Of a DNA stretch of 64,000 nucleotides, positions 55,069-62,393 are shown one piece after another. Source of the stretch: Variovorax paradoxus. Lineage in GTDB: Bacteria; Pseudomonadota; Gammaproteobacteria; Burkholderiales; Burkholderiaceae_C. Position 1 is the first letter of the stretch. Each line of letters starts with the position of its first letter. The notes beneath the pieces were generated by a model. The model ran no database searches, was not told the origin of the DNA, and saw nothing but the letters and a program-made list of their open reading frames with translations. The DNA lies in the NCBI RefSeq assembly GCF_009755665.1, contig NZ_CP046622.1, positions 4,836,001-4,900,000 on the forward strand, given 5' to 3'. Both the position numbers and the translations under genes were made by a program.

Positions 55069-56373
55069 CTATTGCCGCGCGAGCAGCGCCCGCAGCGCAG
55101 CGAGCGCCGATGCTGGCGGCGTGCCGACCGATGGACGGCCGCCCGTTTGCGGCGTCCATCGCACCTGGTCGCCCGCGATCTCGAGCACGGCAAGCAGGGC
55201 CGTGCCGCGATAGAGCTCCAGGCGCGCCTCGACCGGCGCCGCCAGGTCGCCGCCAGGAACCGTGGCCGAACGCGCCACCGAATTCACCGATGCCGCCAGT
55301 CCTTCGACGTCGCCGCGTGCATGGCGCACGGCTTGCCCGGCGCGCACGTAGTTGAAGGACGTCCAGCCGTCCAGCGCCGAGAACTGCGACGTATCGCCTT
55401 GCGGGCTTGCACCCTTGGCGGCGGCTGCTGCGCGCGGAGCGGGTGCCTGGCGCATGGCGGGGGAAGACTCGGTATTGGCATTGCGTTGTGCGGACAACGC
55501 CGGCGCGCTGCTGTCCGCAGATTCGCGCTGAACTGATGGCGGGCCTGGCAGGGCCATGGGCGCGGCGGGTGGAGCGGATGCAATCGCGGGCGCGCCACCA
55601 ATGGCGCCGCTCGGGCGGTCGCTTTCCGATTCGGTTGAACGGCGGTCCTCCGCGCGCGGGAACGCCCGGGGCTCGGTCGCGGATTGCTCCGCAACGGACG
55701 GCGGTGGTGCTGCTGGTGCTGGTGCTGGAGGCGCCGCGGCAGCCACGGGCGGCGGCGCCTCCAACGTCTTCCTGCCCATCTCCGGCGTGGCCGCGGCCTG
55801 CTTGGCGGACGGCGCCGGTGCGGGCCGACGCAACCCATCGGCCCTGCTCCTGGCCGACTCCTCGTTCGCGGTATCGCGCGCAGGTTCGATGGCCTGCGGG
55901 GCCGGCTGGACGGGCGCGGCCTCCCGTGCTGCCGGTGCTTGCGGCTCCGGAGCGACAACTGCGGGACTGGGCGCAGAAGGCTGCACAGGCGCCGGCGCCG
56001 CGGCTCCGCCGACCTGCGCCTCTCCATCGAGCCGCGCATCGGGAATCGGCTCGCGGTACCAGAGCACGGTCACGAAGGTGGCCACGAGCACGGTTGCAAA
56101 GGCCGCATTCCACGGCATGCCGGAATGCGCTTCTCCGGCGCCGAACAAACGCCGCCACCACGGTGCGGCGCCCTTGTCTTCGGACGCCGGCCCCGGCTTG
56201 GAAACGGGCGCCAGGTTGTGCGCCATCTTCCTGATTGCATCCCGGGTGCGTGGATCGGGCATCGCGCCGCTGTCCGGCGCATGGTCAAGGGCGCGGCGCA
56301 ACACCGGGTCATGCAACGCGCCGTCGTCGCCGCCGTTCTCGAAACCGCTGCTGTTCTTGCCGCCGCTGCTCAT
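55069..56373 (-). CDS. Probable membrane-anchored anti-sigma/partner protein of the ECF sigma factor
   Basis: A 434-residue protein. A cytosolic N-terminal part (1 to about 85) contains ALDHAPDSGAMPDPRTRDAIRKMA, then one membrane segment (about 89-108, NAAFATVLVATFVTVLWY). A very long Pro/Ala/Ser-rich stretch (about 115-330) and a small globular end (about 335-434, FSALDGWTSFNYVRAGQAVRH to VRWTP) follow. No ZAS zinc motif is visible. Its ATG overlaps the sigma gene stop (ATGA), the usual arrangement for an anti-sigma factor. That role is inferred from position and topology. Confidence 0.7.
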   Translation of the reverse strand: MSSGGKNSSGFENGGDDGALHDPVLRRALDHAPDSGAMPDPRTRDAIRKMAHNLAPVSKPGPASEDKGAAPWWRRLFGAGEAHSGMPWNAAFATVLVATFVTVLWYREPIPDARLDGEAQVGGAAAPAPVQPSAPSPAVVAPEPQAPAAREAAPVQPAPQAIEPARDTANEESARSRADGLRRPAPAPSAKQAAATPEMGRKTLEAPPPVAAAAPPAPAPAAPPPSVAEQSATEPRAFPRAEDRRSTESESDRPSGAIGGAPAIASAPPAAPMALPGPPSVQRESADSSAPALSAQRNANTESSPAMRQAPAPRAAAAAKGASPQGDTSQFSALDGWTSFNYVRAGQAVRHARGDVEGLAASVNSVARSATVPGGDLAAPVEARLELYRGTALLAVLEIAGDQVRWTPQTGGRPSVGTPPASALAALRALLARQ

Positions 56374-57035
56374 GCGCGTTGCTCCAGCACCGACAGATAG
56401 CGCTCCATGCAGCCACGCAGTTTCTGCAGCCCGTAGCGCAGCCGGCTGCGCACGGTTTCGAATCCGATTTCCAGGCTTGCCGCGAGCGCCTCGACCGTCA
56501 GCCCGTCTTCATGGTGCAGCAGGAATGCGGCGCGCTGCTCGGGCGGCAGTTCGTCAAGGCAGGCCAACAATCGGCGGCCGGCGGCGCGCCAGAACGCGAG
56601 CTCCTCGGCCGAAGGATGCGCCGCGGCATCGCCCGCGCCGCGCACGCCACGGTCGAGCGTGGGCACGGCATCGTCGCCGTCGTCCGGATGGGGGTCGAGC
56701 GCCACTTCTCGGCCGCTCACGCGCAACCGGTCCATGGCCAGGTTGTGCGCGATGGTGAAAGCCCAGGTTCGCCAGGCGGCGCCTTGCGGCGAAAAGCTGT
56801 CGCGCGCGGAAATGATGCGCACCCAGGTGTCCTGGAACACCTCGTCGGCCTGCGCCGCCAGCCGCGCGCCCAGCAGCCGCTTGACGAAGCGGAACAGCCC
56901 GCCCTCGTGGCGCGCGTAGAGCACGTCGAACGCGGCGCCGTCGCCGCGCGCGTAGGCCAGCATCAACTGGTCGTCGGGCATGGCGTCGCGTTCGGTGGCG
57001 GCTTTGGCGGAAGGGGCGCGGGGGAGCGCGGACAT
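56370..57035 (-). CDS. ECF-type RNA polymerase sigma factor
   Basis: A 221-residue sigma-70 family protein of group IV. Region 2 is DEVFQDTWVRIISARDSFSP to WAFTIAHNLAMDRLR, and region 4 is CLDELPPEQRAAFLLHHEDGLTVEALAASLEIGFETVRSRLRYGLQKLR. The start is uncertain: MSALPRAP at 57035 is used, though MPDDQLMLAYARGD (about 56981) is nearer family length. No clear ribosome site supports either. It forms a two-gene unit with the membrane protein downstream. Confidence 0.9.
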   Translation of the reverse strand: MSALPRAPSAKAATERDAMPDDQLMLAYARGDGAAFDVLYARHEGGLFRFVKRLLGARLAAQADEVFQDTWVRIISARDSFSPQGAAWRTWAFTIAHNLAMDRLRVSGREVALDPHPDDGDDAVPTLDRGVRGAGDAAAHPSAEELAFWRAAGRRLLACLDELPPEQRAAFLLHHEDGLTVEALAASLEIGFETVRSRLRYGLQKLRGCMERYLSVLEQRA

Positions 57036-57124
57036 CGGAGGATTCTCACCCGGGCTTGTACGGGCGGCAGCCGGCTTCGGGGTTGGGCGTCGCAAAAAAG
57101 ACACCGCATTCGGCTTGCCGGAGC

Positions 57125-57182
57125 TTGATCGAAGGCCCGCAGCCTGCGCTATAATCTTGGGCTCGGCACAAAACTGTGCCGA
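57125..57182 (+). promoter_or_regulatory. tRNA-Met promoter and leader hairpin
   Basis: A consensus -10 TATAAT lies at 57150-57155 with TTGATC (57125-57130) as a widely spaced -35 (19 bases). Transcription should begin near 57162. From there TCGGCACA (57163-57170), an AAAC loop and TGTGCCGA (57175-57182) form a perfect 8-bp hairpin ending 2 bases before the mature tRNA, so the 5' leader of the pre-tRNA is almost wholly this hairpin. Confidence 0.75.
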
Positions 57183-57184
57183 AC

Positions 57185-57261
57185 GGCTCTTTAGCTCAGT
57201 CGGTTAGAGCGATGGAATCATAATCCACAGGTCCGCGGTTCGAATCCGTGAAGAGCCACCA
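57185..57261 (+). tRNA. tRNA-Met (anticodon CAT)
   Basis: The cloverleaf folds with acceptor GGCTCTT/AAGAGCC, D-arm GCTC/GAGC, anticodon loop ATCATAA (anticodon CAT) with a four-pair TGGA/TCCA stem, T-arm GCGG/CCGT-type around TTCGAAT, and encoded CCA. The acceptor starts with a paired G, so it is not the initiator type. An Ile (lysidine-modified CAT) tRNA is less likely by overall likeness to elongator Met. Confidence 0.9.
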
Positions 57262-57269
57262 AGATCATT

Positions 57270-57310
57270 AAAAGCCTTGCAGGTCAACGACTTGCAAGGC
57301 TTTTTTGTTT
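57270..57310 (+). terminator. Terminator of the tRNA-Met gene
   Basis: AAAAGCCTTGCA (57270-57281) pairs with TGCAAGGCTTTT (57293-57304), followed by T's to 57306. It lies 8 bases after the tRNA and makes this a single-gene transcription unit. The following gap 57311-57471 shows nothing I can interpret. Confidence 0.93.
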
Positions 57311-57471
57311 TCCGCGGCGTGCCGGTTCCGCCCTTTTCGCCCCCGTTTTTTCCACTGCCGGGCCCGGTGCCCGTTCAGCGGGCAATGTGGTGCAAACCCG
57401 CGCCAGTGCTTGTTCCGGCGACCCGGGTCCTCAGACAACCCACAGAGTTGTGCACAGAAAAACGGGACAAG

Positions 57472-58227
57472 TCATCCGTTGGACTTGCGCGGCTGCTTGG
57501 CGCGCCCCGGCGCCTTGACCGGGGCCTTGACTGGCGCATCGGCCAGCGCCGGAAAAGGCGGCAGGGGACGATAGGCCACCTGCTTGGCCGCGGTTGGTTC
57601 CATGCCGAATGCCCGCAGCAGGCAGGTTGCCACTTCTCGCCCATGAGTGGCGGGCAAGCCCCCCATCGCCACGCTGCGCATGGCCTGGGTCACGGCGCCG
57701 TTCAACACGTCCATGGCAGCCGCTTCGCTCGGCACCCGAAAGCTCTTCTGCTTGATGCCAAGGCGCATGTCGGCCAGCGCGTAGTGCTGGATCTCGAGCA
57801 GCAGCGAGGGCGCCGCCGCGGCGACATCCAGCATCAGCAGCGCCCATGCGGGGCTTTCGTGCGCGAGCCAGATGTAGCGCTGGATACCGATCGCCATGCG
57901 CTGCGCCCCCTCGGCCACGCCGGCCTGGCTGTCCGAGATGCGTTGGCACAGCGTTTCCGCTAGCCACAGCGCCACGGCGCCGGCCAGCTCATCCTTGGTT
58001 TTGAAGTGGTTGTAGACGGTGCCGGTCGTCATGCCAGCCACCGCCGCAACCTCCAGCATGGTGGCCGCCGCGTAACCGCGTGCGCTGAATACCTTGATGG
58101 CGGCCTGCACCAGCTGCAGCCGCGTGCGCTCGCGCTTCAAGAGGCCCGGCCGGGGCGCCACAAGACTTTCGGCCAGGGCGGCCGGAAGTGGTATGGACGG
58201 TGCCATGAAGCCGATCGTACTATCCAT
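57472..58227 (-). CDS. TetR family transcriptional regulator
   Basis: A 251-residue TetR-type repressor. The DNA-binding helices are clear in RTRLQLVQAAIKVFSARGYAAATMLEVAAVAGMTTGTVYNHFKTKDELAGAVA (about 32-83). The ligand domain has a C-terminal TetR-like fold and a Lys/Pro/Ala-rich tail (APVKAPVKAPGRAKQPRKSNG). The start is uncertain between MDSTIGFMAP (58227) and MAPSIPLP (58206). Divergent from a cytochrome c gene, with an operator-like palindrome at its start. Confidence 0.9.
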   Translation of the reverse strand: MDSTIGFMAPSIPLPAALAESLVAPRPGLLKRERTRLQLVQAAIKVFSARGYAAATMLEVAAVAGMTTGTVYNHFKTKDELAGAVALWLAETLCQRISDSQAGVAEGAQRMAIGIQRYIWLAHESPAWALLMLDVAAAAPSLLLEIQHYALADMRLGIKQKSFRVPSEAAAMDVLNGAVTQAMRSVAMGGLPATHGREVATCLLRAFGMEPTAAKQVAYRPLPPFPALADAPVKAPVKAPGRAKQPRKSNG

Positions 58228-58230
58228 TTT

Positions 58231-58245
58231 TGAACGCAATGTTCA
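58231..58245. promoter_or_regulatory. Candidate TetR operator
   Basis: TGAAC-GCAAT-GTTCA is an inverted repeat with the 5-bp arms and 5-bp centre common for TetR-family sites. It is embedded in two copies of CATTTTTGA (from 58225 and 58244). It lies immediately upstream of the tetR start and about 36 bases before the leader ORF of the divergent cytochrome unit, so one bound repressor could control both. Confidence 0.55.
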
Positions 58246-58280
58246 TTTTTGATCCACTCATGCAATAACGAGAGTTTGCC

Positions 58281-58358
58281 ATGCAATCCGATCCCCGCCC
58301 TCGCCCGCAGGCCTTTGCACTGCGCCGTTCCGCACACCCGCTCCGGAGGCTCGCATGA
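58281..58358 (+). CDS. Possible short leader ORF (25 aa) before the cytochrome gene
   Basis: A 25-codon frame starting MQSDPRPRPQ and ending HPLRRLA, rich in Arg and Pro. GAGAG lies about 7 bases before its ATG. Its stop overlaps the cytochrome ATG as ATGA, and it contains the CGGAGG ribosome site of that gene. It could be a chance frame. Confidence 0.28.
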   Translation: MQSDPRPRPQAFALRRSAHPLRRLA

Positions 58359-59266
58359 GTGCCGGCGTCAAATGGGCAAGGCGCGCGGCAGTGCTCGTGG
58401 CCATTCTGGTTGCCGTTGCGGCCGCGGCGCTGTGGGTCGGAAACGAGCTTGCAACGCGCAAGATGCGGCGTACGGTCGAAGTCGCGGTGCAGCCCGTCGC
58501 CTTCCGCAGTGCGAGCGACAGCGCAGCGCTCGAGCGGGGGCGCTACCTGTATGCGTCCCGCGGCTGCGTCGACTGCCACGGTGCAGCGGCCAACGGCCGC
58601 ACGTTCCTGGACGACGGCAACGGGATGCGCATTGCGGGGCCGAACATCAGCCCGGGGCCGGGCAGCGTGGTGGCGGGCTACACCCCGGTGGACTGGGTGC
58701 GTGCCATCCGGCATGGCGTCTCGCGCAGCGGCCGGCCGCTCATGGTGATGCCCAGCGAGGACTACAACCGCTGGACCGACGACGACCTCGCGTCGCTGGT
58801 GGCCTACCTGCGCTTCAAGGAACCTGCGAGCGGTGCAGGCGCAGTGGTCGAACTGCCGCTGCCGGTGCGGGCCCTCTACGGATTTGGCTGGATGGAGGAT
58901 GCCGCGGCAAAGATCGACCACACCCGGCCGCCCGAACAGCCCGTGCCCGAAAGCGTGACCGTGAAGCACGGCGCGTATGTGGCCAACATGTGCATCGGCT
59001 GCCACGGCGCGAAGCTCAGCGGCGGCAAGATTCCCGGAGGTCCGCCGGAATGGCCTGCAGCCTCCAACCTGACGCCGGGCGAAGGAAGCGCCATGGTGCG
59101 CTATCCGGATGCGGACGCGATGCTGGCGCTGTTCAAGACCGGCAAGCGGCCCGACGGGTCGGCGGTGAAGGTCATGCCCTTCGAATCGCTCCGCGAGATG
59201 AACGACACCGACGTGCGCGCGCTGCACCTGTACCTGAAAAGCCTGCCGGCAGGTCCCAAAAGCTAG
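58355..59266 (+). CDS. Membrane-anchored dihaem cytochrome c
   Basis: A 303-residue protein with an N-terminal membrane anchor or uncleaved signal (about 10-30) and two haem-binding CxxCH motifs: CVDCH (about 71-75) and CIGCH (about 213-217). Each is followed by distal Met candidates (PLMVMP, VKVMPFES). The layout resembles the cytochrome subunits of membrane-bound alcohol/aldehyde dehydrogenases. No dehydrogenase gene is next to it. CGGAGG precedes its ATG. It is probably controlled by the divergent TetR gene. Confidence 0.9.
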   Translation: MSAGVKWARRAAVLVAILVAVAAAALWVGNELATRKMRRTVEVAVQPVAFRSASDSAALERGRYLYASRGCVDCHGAAANGRTFLDDGNGMRIAGPNISPGPGSVVAGYTPVDWVRAIRHGVSRSGRPLMVMPSEDYNRWTDDDLASLVAYLRFKEPASGAGAVVELPLPVRALYGFGWMEDAAAKIDHTRPPEQPVPESVTVKHGAYVANMCIGCHGAKLSGGKIPGGPPEWPAASNLTPGEGSAMVRYPDADAMLALFKTGKRPDGSAVKVMPFESLREMNDTDVRALHLYLKSLPAGPKS

Positions 59267-59285
59267 CGGCCCTCCTTACCCCCGC

Positions 59286-59945
59286 TCAGCCCGCCTTGCG
59301 GAAAGTGAGGTTGATGCGCCGGCTGCCGAGCAGCGCATGCGGCCGGTCTGCGAGCGGCAGCACGCCGTGGTAGCGCAGCCGGTCCGGCCCGCCCCAGACG
59401 ACGACATCGCCGTGCCCGAGTGGAATGCGAGCGGCCTTGTCGCCGCGCGCGAGCCCGCCGAAAAGAAACGTGGCGGGCATGCCGAGCGAAACCGAGACGA
59501 TGGGCGCGCCATAGTCGCGCTCGTCCTTGTCCTGGTGCAGCGACAGCCGCGTGCCGGGCTCGTAGCGGTTGACCAGGCAGGCGTCCGGCGCGAAGCCTTC
59601 GTACCCCGCTTCGGCGGCGGCGGCTTGCGCCAGGTGCTCGAACACGGCGGGCATCGGTGGCCAGGGCCGGCCGGTCTCGGGATCGAGTTCGCCGTAGCGG
59701 TAGCCGCGCCGGTCCGAGATCCAGCCGAGGCGGCCACAGTTGGTCATCGCCACGGACATGGTGAGGCCGCCCGGCGTCACGAGGTGCCGGAATGCGGCGC
59801 GCTGTTCGACCTCGTTCAATGCCGGCAGAAGTTCGTCCACGAAGGGCAACGCGAATCCACGCAGCACGAATGCGCCCGGGCCGATGGCCTCTCTGCCGCG
59901 CGGCAGGTCGGCATCTGGAGCATCGGAAAAAAGATCGAGCGTCAC
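59286..59945 (-). CDS. alkB: AlkB-type 2-oxoglutarate/Fe(II) dioxygenase
   Basis: A 219-residue DNA/RNA demethylase-like protein. Iron ligands are H and D of LHQDKDERD and the later His in LRYHGVLPL; the 2-oxoglutarate arginines are in RRINLTFRKAG. NRYEPGTRLSLHQDKDE is the family signature. The start is GTG (VTLDLFSDAP, like the E. coli MLDLF start) overlapping the MocR gene stop as GTGA. There is no ada gene nearby. Confidence 0.94.
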   Translation of the reverse strand: MTLDLFSDAPDADLPRGREAIGPGAFVLRGFALPFVDELLPALNEVEQRAAFRHLVTPGGLTMSVAMTNCGRLGWISDRRGYRYGELDPETGRPWPPMPAVFEHLAQAAAAEAGYEGFAPDACLVNRYEPGTRLSLHQDKDERDYGAPIVSVSLGMPATFLFGGLARGDKAARIPLGHGDVVVWGGPDRLRYHGVLPLADRPHALLGSRRINLTFRKAG

Positions 59946-61393
59946 GGCGCGATTTTCTCGCGCACCGGGCCTTCGGCCGCTGCCTTGGCCACCAAATGCC
60001 CCAAGGTTTGCATCGCCTTTTCGGCCTGCGCGTCCCACGCATGGCCGTAGTTCAGGCGCAGGCAATGCGCAAAGCCGCGGGTCGCCGAAAAGATCGGCCC
60101 CGGCGCCACGCTGATGCCAAGCTCCAGCGCCTGGCTATGAATGTCGAGCGCATTCACGTGCGCCGGCAACTCGACCCACATGAAGTACCCGCCAAGCGGC
60201 CGCGTGGCCCGCGTGCCCGCCGGAAAGTAGTGGCCCACAGCTTGCGCAAAGCTCGCCTGTTGCACGGCCAAAGTCTGACGGAGCTTGCGCAGGTGCTTGT
60301 CGAGGCCGCCCTTCTCCAGATAGCTGGCCAGCGCGAGCTGCGCAGGCACCGAAGTGCTGAGCGTGGTGGTCAGCTTCAGCCGCGCCACCGAGCGCGCAAA
60401 GCGCCCTGCCGACACCCACCCGATGCGGTAGCCCGGTGCCAGGCACTTCGAGAATGAAGAGCAATGCAGCACGAGGCCCTGCGTGTCGAAGGCCTTGGCC
60501 GGAGGCGGGCGCCGGTCGCCGAAATAGAGCTCTGCGTACACGTCGTCTTCGATCAGCGGCAGCGCGTGCCGCGCGAGCAGTTCGACCAGCGCCTTCTTCT
60601 TCGCCTCGGGCATCAGGCTGCCGAGCGGGTTCTGGAAGGTCGTCATCAGCCAGCAGGCCTTGGGCCGGTGGGCCGCAATGGCGAGCTCCAGCGCGTCGAG
60701 ATCGATGCCTTCGCCAGGATGCGTCGGCACCTCGATCGCGCGCAGGCCCATGCGCTCCAGCGCCTGCAGGGCCGCATAGAAGGTGGGCGATTCGACGATC
60801 ACCGAATCGCCAGGCCGCGTAACCGCCGCAAGGCACAGGTTGAGCGCCTCCAGCGCGCCGTTGGTGACGACGATTTCATCGGCCGGCACCTGCATGGCGT
60901 CGCCAAGGTAGCGCAGTGCGATCTGCCGGCGCAGTGCCGCGCTGCCGGGCGTCAGGTCGTCCACCGTGCTCCACGGGTCGAGCGACTTGGCGCTGGCGGC
61001 CATGAACTGGCCCAGCCGCGCGAGCGGAAACAGCAGCGGGCTCGGAAACGCCGAGCCGAAAGGAACCACCTTGCGCGACATGCTGGCTTCGAGGATGTCG
61101 AACACGTGGCCGCTCACGTCGAGCGACTTTGGCCCCTCGGCCGGGCGCGAAGTGAGATTGGCCTCGGGCGGGGCATCGCGCAGCCCGCCGGCCGTGACGT
61201 AGTAGCCCGAGCGGTCGCGCGCACGCACCAGTCCGCGCGCTTCCAGCAGGTAATACGCCTGGAACACGGTGGACGCGCTCACGCCCCGGCTCTCGCCGGT
61301 CTGCCGCACCGAAGGCAGGCGGTCGCCGGTCTTCAGCGTGCCTTGGCGAATCGATGTCTCGATATCGGCGGCAAGGGCTTCGTAGCGCTTCAT
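59942..61393 (-). CDS. MocR-type GntR regulator with aminotransferase domain
   Basis: A 483-residue fusion of a GntR winged helix-turn-helix (about 1-70: LAADIETSIRQGTLKTGDRLPSVRQ, GVSASTVFQAYYLLEARGLV) to a fold-type I aminotransferase (about 100-475). The PLP lysine is in CSSFSKCLAPGYRIGW and a substrate-binding Asp/Tyr in DDVYAELYF. MocR proteins sense an amine or PLP compound and usually act on the divergent gene. Here that would be the membrane-protein/cytochrome group at 61491, across the repeats at 61418-61457. It is coupled to alkB downstream. Confidence 0.93.
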   Translation of the reverse strand: MKRYEALAADIETSIRQGTLKTGDRLPSVRQTGESRGVSASTVFQAYYLLEARGLVRARDRSGYYVTAGGLRDAPPEANLTSRPAEGPKSLDVSGHVFDILEASMSRKVVPFGSAFPSPLLFPLARLGQFMAASAKSLDPWSTVDDLTPGSAALRRQIALRYLGDAMQVPADEIVVTNGALEALNLCLAAVTRPGDSVIVESPTFYAALQALERMGLRAIEVPTHPGEGIDLDALELAIAAHRPKACWLMTTFQNPLGSLMPEAKKKALVELLARHALPLIEDDVYAELYFGDRRPPPAKAFDTQGLVLHCSSFSKCLAPGYRIGWVSAGRFARSVARLKLTTTLSTSVPAQLALASYLEKGGLDKHLRKLRQTLAVQQASFAQAVGHYFPAGTRATRPLGGYFMWVELPAHVNALDIHSQALELGISVAPGPIFSATRGFAHCLRLNYGHAWDAQAEKAMQTLGHLVAKAAAEGPVREKIAP

Positions 61394-61417
61394 CGCGGGG
61401 CTGCTTTCATCTAGGGG

Positions 61418-61457
61418 ACTGTATCTGCACTGGTGGTTTGATCCAGAACTGCATCTG
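61418..61457. repeat. Direct repeats ACTGTATCTG / ACTGCATCTG, 30 bp apart
   Basis: ACTGTATCTG (61418-61427) and ACTGCATCTG (61448-61457) match at nine of ten positions, and their starts are 30 bp apart, close to three helical turns. They lie in the 97-base gap between the MocR gene and the divergent cytochrome group. MocR regulators commonly bind two spaced direct repeats, so these are likely its site. Confidence 0.6.
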
Positions 61458-61490
61458 TTTTTTTGCGTGCGATTGCGGCACAGTCGGTGC

Positions 61491-61679
61491 ATGGTCAATC
61501 TCATGCGCGCGGTACGCGCTGTTCTCTGGAGTTTCATCGGGCTGGGTGGCCGCCGCGCGGATGCCGAACGGCGCACCGAGCAGGTCGGCGTGCTGCCGCT
61601 GATCGGCGTGGCGCTGGTCACGGTGCTGCTGCTCATTGCGGGGCTGCTGGCGCTTGCGCACTTTGCGGCCGGCACGTGA
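61491..61679 (+). CDS. Small membrane protein, DUF2970-like
   Basis: A 62-residue protein with a short amphipathic start (AVRAVLWSFIGLGGRRADAERR) and one membrane helix (VLPLIGVALVTVLLLIAGLLAL). This pattern resembles the DUF2970 family, often found beside respiratory genes. Function unknown. Start at 61491 or 61503. Its stop overlaps the next ATG (TGATG), so it is coupled to the cytochrome gene. Confidence 0.72.
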   Translation: MVNLMRAVRAVLWSFIGLGGRRADAERRTEQVGVLPLIGVALVTVLLLIAGLLALAHFAAGT

Positions 61680-62386
61680 TGAAGACCGTGCGCCACTTTT
61701 TCGCAAGCCTTGCAGGAATCGCATTGCTGTTGCTGCTCGGCGGCCACGGGGCTGCCATGGCGGCGGGTGGCATCGAGCAGCGCGTGGCCGCCTGCATTGC
61801 CTGCCACGGACGCGAAGGCGCCACCACCAATGCCGGCTACTTTCCGCGCCTGTCCGGCAAACCCGCGGGTTATCTGTTCAACCAGCTGCGGAGCTTTCGC
61901 GACGGCCGGCGCTTCAATGCCGACATGACCTACATGGTGCAGCACCTCTCCGATGCGTACCTGATGGAAATGGCCGAATACTTTGCGGGCCTGGACCTGC
62001 CCTACCCGCCCGTCTCGGCCGCGAGCGATGCAACGCCCGCGCAGATGGCGCGCGGCCGCCAACTGGCGCTCGAAGGCGATGCGGCCCGCCGCATTCCGGC
62101 CTGCGTGCAATGCCACGGCGCTGCGCTCACCGGCGTGCAGCCGACCATTCCGGGGCTGCTCGGGTTGCCTCGCCTTTACGTTTCTTCGCAGCTCGGCGCG
62201 TGGCTTACCAGCGAGCGGCATGCGCTCGCACCCGACTGCATGGCCGAGATCGGCCGCCGCATGACCACCGCCGACATCAACGCCGTGGCCAGCTGGCTTG
62301 CAGTGCAGCCCATGCCGGCCGACCCGAAGCCCGTGTCATCTTTGCCCGCAGCGCTGCCGATCGCGTGCGGCGGCATGCCGAAGTGA
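61679..62386 (+). CDS. Dihaem cytochrome c, c4-like
   Basis: A 235-residue periplasmic cytochrome with a signal peptide (hydrophobic 10-27, cleavage near AMAAGG) and two haem sites, CIACH (about 40) and CVQCH (about 142). PRLSGKPAGYLFNQLRSFRDGRR and the duplicated domain plan resemble cytochrome c4. The second gene of the group opposite the MocR regulator. Confidence 0.9.
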   Translation: MKTVRHFFASLAGIALLLLLGGHGAAMAAGGIEQRVAACIACHGREGATTNAGYFPRLSGKPAGYLFNQLRSFRDGRRFNADMTYMVQHLSDAYLMEMAEYFAGLDLPYPPVSAASDATPAQMARGRQLALEGDAARRIPACVQCHGAALTGVQPTIPGLLGLPRLYVSSQLGAWLTSERHALAPDCMAEIGRRMTTADINAVASWLAVQPMPADPKPVSSLPAALPIACGGMPK

Positions 62387-62393
62387 GGCGGCC

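Noticed and set aside
52023..55193. Minus-strand frame of about 1056 codons opposite dsbC, the M61 peptidase and the hydratase
   Set aside because: It is antisense to three recognised genes and has no domain.
57450..57465. DnaA-box-like TTGTGCACA near the TetR gene end
   Set aside because: A single copy with one mismatch to TTATNCACA and no cluster or AT-rich unwinding region; no evidence of an origin.
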